Shown here: positions 5,604 through 7,769 of the stretch, one piece after another | Position numbering within the stretch: the first letter of the stretch is position 1 | How the letters are laid out: each line of letters starts with the position of its first letter | From: an uncultured Eubacteriales bacterium | Lineage (GTDB): Bacteria > Bacillota_A > Clostridia > Lachnospirales > Lachnospiraceae | Assembly: GCA_902803345.1 (NCBI GenBank) | Contig: CADCPV010000483.1 | Coordinates: 1 to 7,769 of the forward strand | Direction of reading: 5' to 3' | DNA: 7,769 bases | The notes under the pieces: generated by a model | Databases searched by the model: none | The model's input: only the letters and a program-made list of their open reading frames with translations | Told to the model about the DNA's origin: nothing | Made by a program: the position numbers and the translations under genes

Positions 5604-6784
5604 CAGTAAAATACCCTCTTTTTCAGCCTTCCCCGAAGCCCGACCGAAAGGGCGAGTCCGAGAAGGATAAAGGAACTCAGGAGCGAACTCATACCGGCGC
5701 TGACGAAAGGCAGCGGAATGCCGGTGTTCGGAATCAGAAGAAGAGATACTGCGATGTTGATAAAGCTCTGGAAGCCGATCATGCAGCCGACACCGCCCGC
5801 GATCACGCGTCCGACGATGTCCTGGCATTTTTTGGCCATATGCAGACATTCAAATACAATCAGTCCGATCAGAAGAATGATCACGGCCGCTCCGATAAAT
5901 CCGAGTTCCTCTCCGACAACCGCGAAAATGAAGTCGCACTGCTCCTCTGAGAGAAACTGGCCGTTTTTGACGGACTCCAGCGAAGAAGTCATAAGCCCTT
6001 TTCCGAAAATGCCGCCGGAGCCGATCGCCATGACCGAGTTGTTCTGCTGGTAGGTCTGTCCGGGATAATTCTCCGGGAAGAAAAAGGCGTTGATTCGAAG
6101 CACCTGGTGTTCCTCGAAGATTTTCCAGAGAAGCGGCTGCCCTTCCTGGTACACTGCGATAAAGAACAGCGCAACAAGCGGGATCAGCGCAATGATAACG
6201 CCGATAATCCATTTCCAGCTGATGTCCGCAAGGAACAGAAGCGTGATGATCATCAGCACGAGAACGATACTCGTCGACAGGTCCGGCTCCATCAGGACCA
6301 GCACCAGTACCGGAGCGCAGAGGAGAAAATACAGGATCAGCACATAGACTTTGTCGATTTTCTCATGGATTTTGTACAGCACAAAGGCAAGAAATACAAG
6401 AAGCGCCGGCTTCGAAAACTCCGAAGGCTGGATCGTCCCGAAAAAGGGCACATAAATCCATCTGTGCGCGCCGTAAATCGCCCTTGTAAAAAAGCGTACA
6501 TAGATCAGGCTTCCGATCGAAATCAGCAGCAGAATCCAGGAATATTTGACGATCTTCCGGTAGTCGATGAAGGCGAGAATGATCATGGCGACAAGGCCCA
6601 TTCCGACGCCGATCACCTGTTTCACCGTTGTGGACACGATGGTTCTCGTAACTTCGGATGCAGTCGCGGAATGCACGACAAACACCCCGATTGTACTCAG
6701 AAGAAGGACATAAACAATCAGCCGGAAATTGATATCCCGGGCTCGGAATTTTGTTTCATTCAGATAGCCGAATTTTCCTGCCAT
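5603..6784 (-). CDS. rodA: RodA, SEDS-family peptidoglycan glycosyltransferase
   Basis: RodA polymerises lipid II into glycan strands and works with a class B PBP (PBP2) in the elongation machinery. The 393-residue protein has about ten hydrophobic segments. SEDS landmarks are GAHRWI (105-110), QPSEFSK (119-125), EPDLSTS (166-172), NNSVMAIGSGGIFGKGL (248-264) and IPNTGIPLPFVSAGMSSLL (351-369). CDFIFAVVGEELGFIG contains Asp284, which aligns with the catalytic aspartate of the TDFIFAV motif in other RodA proteins; the usual preceding Thr is Cys here. RodA is preferred over FtsW or SpoVE because of the PBP2-like gene just upstream in the operon and the DFIFAVVGEELG form, but SEDS paralogues are close. 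The ATG has an AGGA core upstream and follows the MinD-like gene by 46 nt. The TGA stop overlaps the next start by one base. Confidence 0.93.
   Translation of the reverse strand: MAGKFGYLNETKFRARDINFRLIVYVLLLSTIGVFVVHSATASEVTRTIVSTTVKQVIGVGMGLVAMIILAFIDYRKIVKYSWILLLISIGSLIYVRFFTRAIYGAHRWIYVPFFGTIQPSEFSKPALLVFLAFVLYKIHEKIDKVYVLILYFLLCAPVLVLVLMEPDLSTSIVLVLMIITLLFLADISWKWIIGVIIALIPLVALFFIAVYQEGQPLLWKIFEEHQVLRINAFFFPENYPGQTYQQNNSVMAIGSGGIFGKGLMTSSLESVKNGQFLSEEQCDFIFAVVGEELGFIGAAVIILLIGLIVFECLHMAKKCQDIVGRVIAGGVGCMIGFQSFINIAVSLLLIPNTGIPLPFVSAGMSSLLSSFILLGLALSVGLRGRLKKRVFY
5613..5619 (-). promoter_or_regulatory. Ribosome binding site of the carboxypeptidase gene
   Basis: AGAGGGT on the minus strand, about 10 nt before the ATG at 5603 and within the last rodA codons. 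Together with the one-base stop/start overlap it supports the lipoprotein start rather than the longer open frame. Confidence 0.6.
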
Positions 6785-6830
6785 GTTTCCTGTCCTGTAT
6801 GATTCCCTGCGTGCTTCGAAAAATCGCCGC

Positions 6831-7571
6831 TCAGCGCTTCAGATTGATCGGGATTTCCTCCCCAAGAAACCTTCCGGAGATCCTGTCAAAGCATCTTGCC
6901 GCCTGGCTTCTGCCGTCCTCGGGAACGCTCTCCTGCTCCTCTGCAGAAAGAATCTCCTCCGATTCCGGTATAATCCCCAGAAGCGGTTCGCCGATTTCGG
7001 TACTGATTTCTTCCGGTGATGGCATCCCGCCGTCCCGGACAAGTTTTTTCTGGAAACGGTTCAGCAGGACGCATTTGTGTACCGAACTGAAATCCGGATG
7101 GGTAAGGATCCTTTTGGTATCGCGCCTTGAAAGCAGGGTGCTGTCCGTAACAAGCACCGCGGAATCCGATGCGGAAAGCGCATACAGCAGTCCGTCGCAG
7201 ATCCCGGACGGCGTGTCAATCAGGATGCAGTCGAATGATGCCCGAAGCATTTCACAGAGCTTGACAAAGCTGGAGCGCTGAATCTGCCGCAGTTCCCGGG
7301 TCAGAGACGCCGGAAGAATATACAGCATCTCATCTTTCCTGCACGGAATCAGCGCCTGGATAATCCGGCAGCTGCCTTCAATTACATCCAGAAGATGCCA
7401 GGCGATCCGCTGCTCGGCCCCGAACAGGACCGGCAGGTCGCCTTTCATAAAATTCAGGTCCAGAAGGAGCGTTTTCTGTCCGCGTCTTGCCAGTGCGCTG
7501 CCGATCCCCGCCGTGACTGTCGTCACGCCGGTCCCGCCTTTTGCGGAAACAACAGCCGTAATCTCTCCCAT
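6831..7571 (-). CDS. minD: MinD-family ATPase homologue with altered catalytic residues and no membrane-targeting tail
   Basis: MinD normally dimerises on ATP, binds the membrane and recruits MinC to block misplaced division. The 246-residue protein aligns without gaps to the first 40 residues of E. coli MinD (from memory). The deviant Walker A reads KGGTGVTT (11-18): signature Lys11 is kept but the P-loop Lys16 is Val. The switch I position Asp40 is Asn (LLLDLN, 35-40). Asp38, LFGAEQR, DVIEG, YILPAS and IDTPSG (118-123) confirm the family. The C-terminus ends GEEIPINLKR where E. coli MinD continues into the FLKRLF amphipathic helix, so the membrane tail appears absent. minC would usually precede and minE follow; neither fits in the flanking 54-nt and 46-nt gaps. 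The strong AAGGAGG site and intact frame argue against a decaying gene. A CpaE/TadZ-type atypical ATPase is a less likely alternative. Function here is unknown. Confidence 0.85.
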   Translation of the reverse strand: MGEITAVVSAKGGTGVTTVTAGIGSALARRGQKTLLLDLNFMKGDLPVLFGAEQRIAWHLLDVIEGSCRIIQALIPCRKDEMLYILPASLTRELRQIQRSSFVKLCEMLRASFDCILIDTPSGICDGLLYALSASDSAVLVTDSTLLSRRDTKRILTHPDFSSVHKCVLLNRFQKKLVRDGGMPSPEEISTEIGEPLLGIIPESEEILSAEEQESVPEDGRSQAARCFDRISGRFLGEEIPINLKR

Positions 7572-7577
7572 CGTCTT

Positions 7578-7584
7578 CCTCCTT
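7578..7584 (-). promoter_or_regulatory. Strong ribosome binding site of the MinD-like gene
   Basis: AAGGAGG on the minus strand, 6 nt before the ATG at 7571. It is among the best ribosome sites in the window, which suggests that the gene is actively translated despite its altered catalytic motif. Confidence 0.85.
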
Positions 7585-7625
7585 AAATCTCCATCAATGC
7601 AGGCGTCGCAACGAATCTCGCAATA

Positions 7626-7769
7626 TTAGTCCATGATATCATTGACGCCGCCGGACGACGCCGATGCCTTGAGGATTTCTTCGAGTGTGATGTCGCCCTC
7701 CAGGAATTCGTAGAGGCCCTTGCTGATCAGGGCCGCATTGCCCGAAGAATAACCGTTCGGAATCTGAAC
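7626..7769 (-). CDS. mrdA: Partial C-terminus, probably penicillin-binding protein 2 (MrdA)
   Basis: Only the last 47 codons and the TAA stop are in the window. The peptide contains IPNGYSSGNAALISKGLYEF, which resembles the extreme C-terminal segment of class B penicillin-binding proteins (an IPN...S.NAA..A..IY.. pattern). A short acidic helix (GDITLEEILKA) and a Ser/Gly-rich end follow. The catalytic domain lies off the window, so no active-site motif can be checked. Position supports the call: mrdA commonly lies directly before the min genes and rodA in Clostridia, and PBP2 is the partner of RodA. The stop is 54 nt before the MinD-like start, and that gap holds only its ribosome site. Identity is inferred from a short match plus context. 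Confidence 0.62.
   Translation of the reverse strand, partial: VQIPNGYSSGNAALISKGLYEFLEGDITLEEILKASASSGGVNDIMD

Noticed and set aside
5604..5849. N-terminal extension of the carboxypeptidase frame
   Set aside because: It lies over rodA in another frame, has a non-family sequence and would bury the lipoprotein signal peptide.

Overview
The window is a compact, one-directional block of cell-envelope and cell-division genes from a moderately GC-rich (roughly 50-55% by eye) Gram-positive bacterium, most likely a member of Clostridia such as Lachnospiraceae. The reasons are strong AGGAGG-type ribosome sites, SepF (a Gram-positive-type division protein), a PBP2 - MinD - RodA order, and an HlyD-like gene - yggS - sepF - lspA - rluD order of the clostridial kind. 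The taxon is inferred from gene content and order, not from a search. Every gene lies on the minus strand, so transcription runs from high to low coordinates.

Layout in transcription order. At the right edge (7769 to 7626) is the last 47 residues of a protein that looks like PBP2 (MrdA). Next comes a MinD-family ATPase homologue (7571-6831) with key catalytic residues replaced and no membrane-targeting tail, then RodA, the SEDS glycan polymerase (6784-5603). A lipoprotein D-alanyl-D-alanine carboxypeptidase-like protein follows (5603-4620), whose start codon shares one base with the rodA stop. After it are a single-pass HlyD-like membrane protein (4597-3176), the PLP-homeostasis protein YggS (3153-2458) and SepF (2456-1830). 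A 143-bp gap of stacked inverted repeats, including a terminator-like hairpin, separates sepF from lspA (1686-1060, signal peptidase II with an acidic tail). lspA overlaps rluD (1067-132, 23S rRNA pseudouridine synthase) by 8 bp.

At the left end, a near-consensus sigma-A promoter overlaps the rluD stop codon. It drives a non-coding transcript whose first 100 nt look like the 5' half of 6S RNA (ssrS), cut by the window edge.

How the parts fit together: PBP2 and RodA form the transpeptidase/glycosyltransferase pair of the elongation machinery. The carboxypeptidase trims the pentapeptides they leave behind, SepF anchors FtsZ to the membrane, and LspA matures lipoproteins, including plausibly the carboxypeptidase itself. 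YggS and RluD are housekeeping passengers often seen in this neighbourhood. The two most notable signals are the altered MinD homologue, sitting between PBP2 and RodA with no minC or minE beside it, and the 6S-like RNA whose promoter is embedded in the end of rluD. I saw no mobile element, CRISPR array, tRNA or rRNA, and no gene-free stretch over 300 bp.
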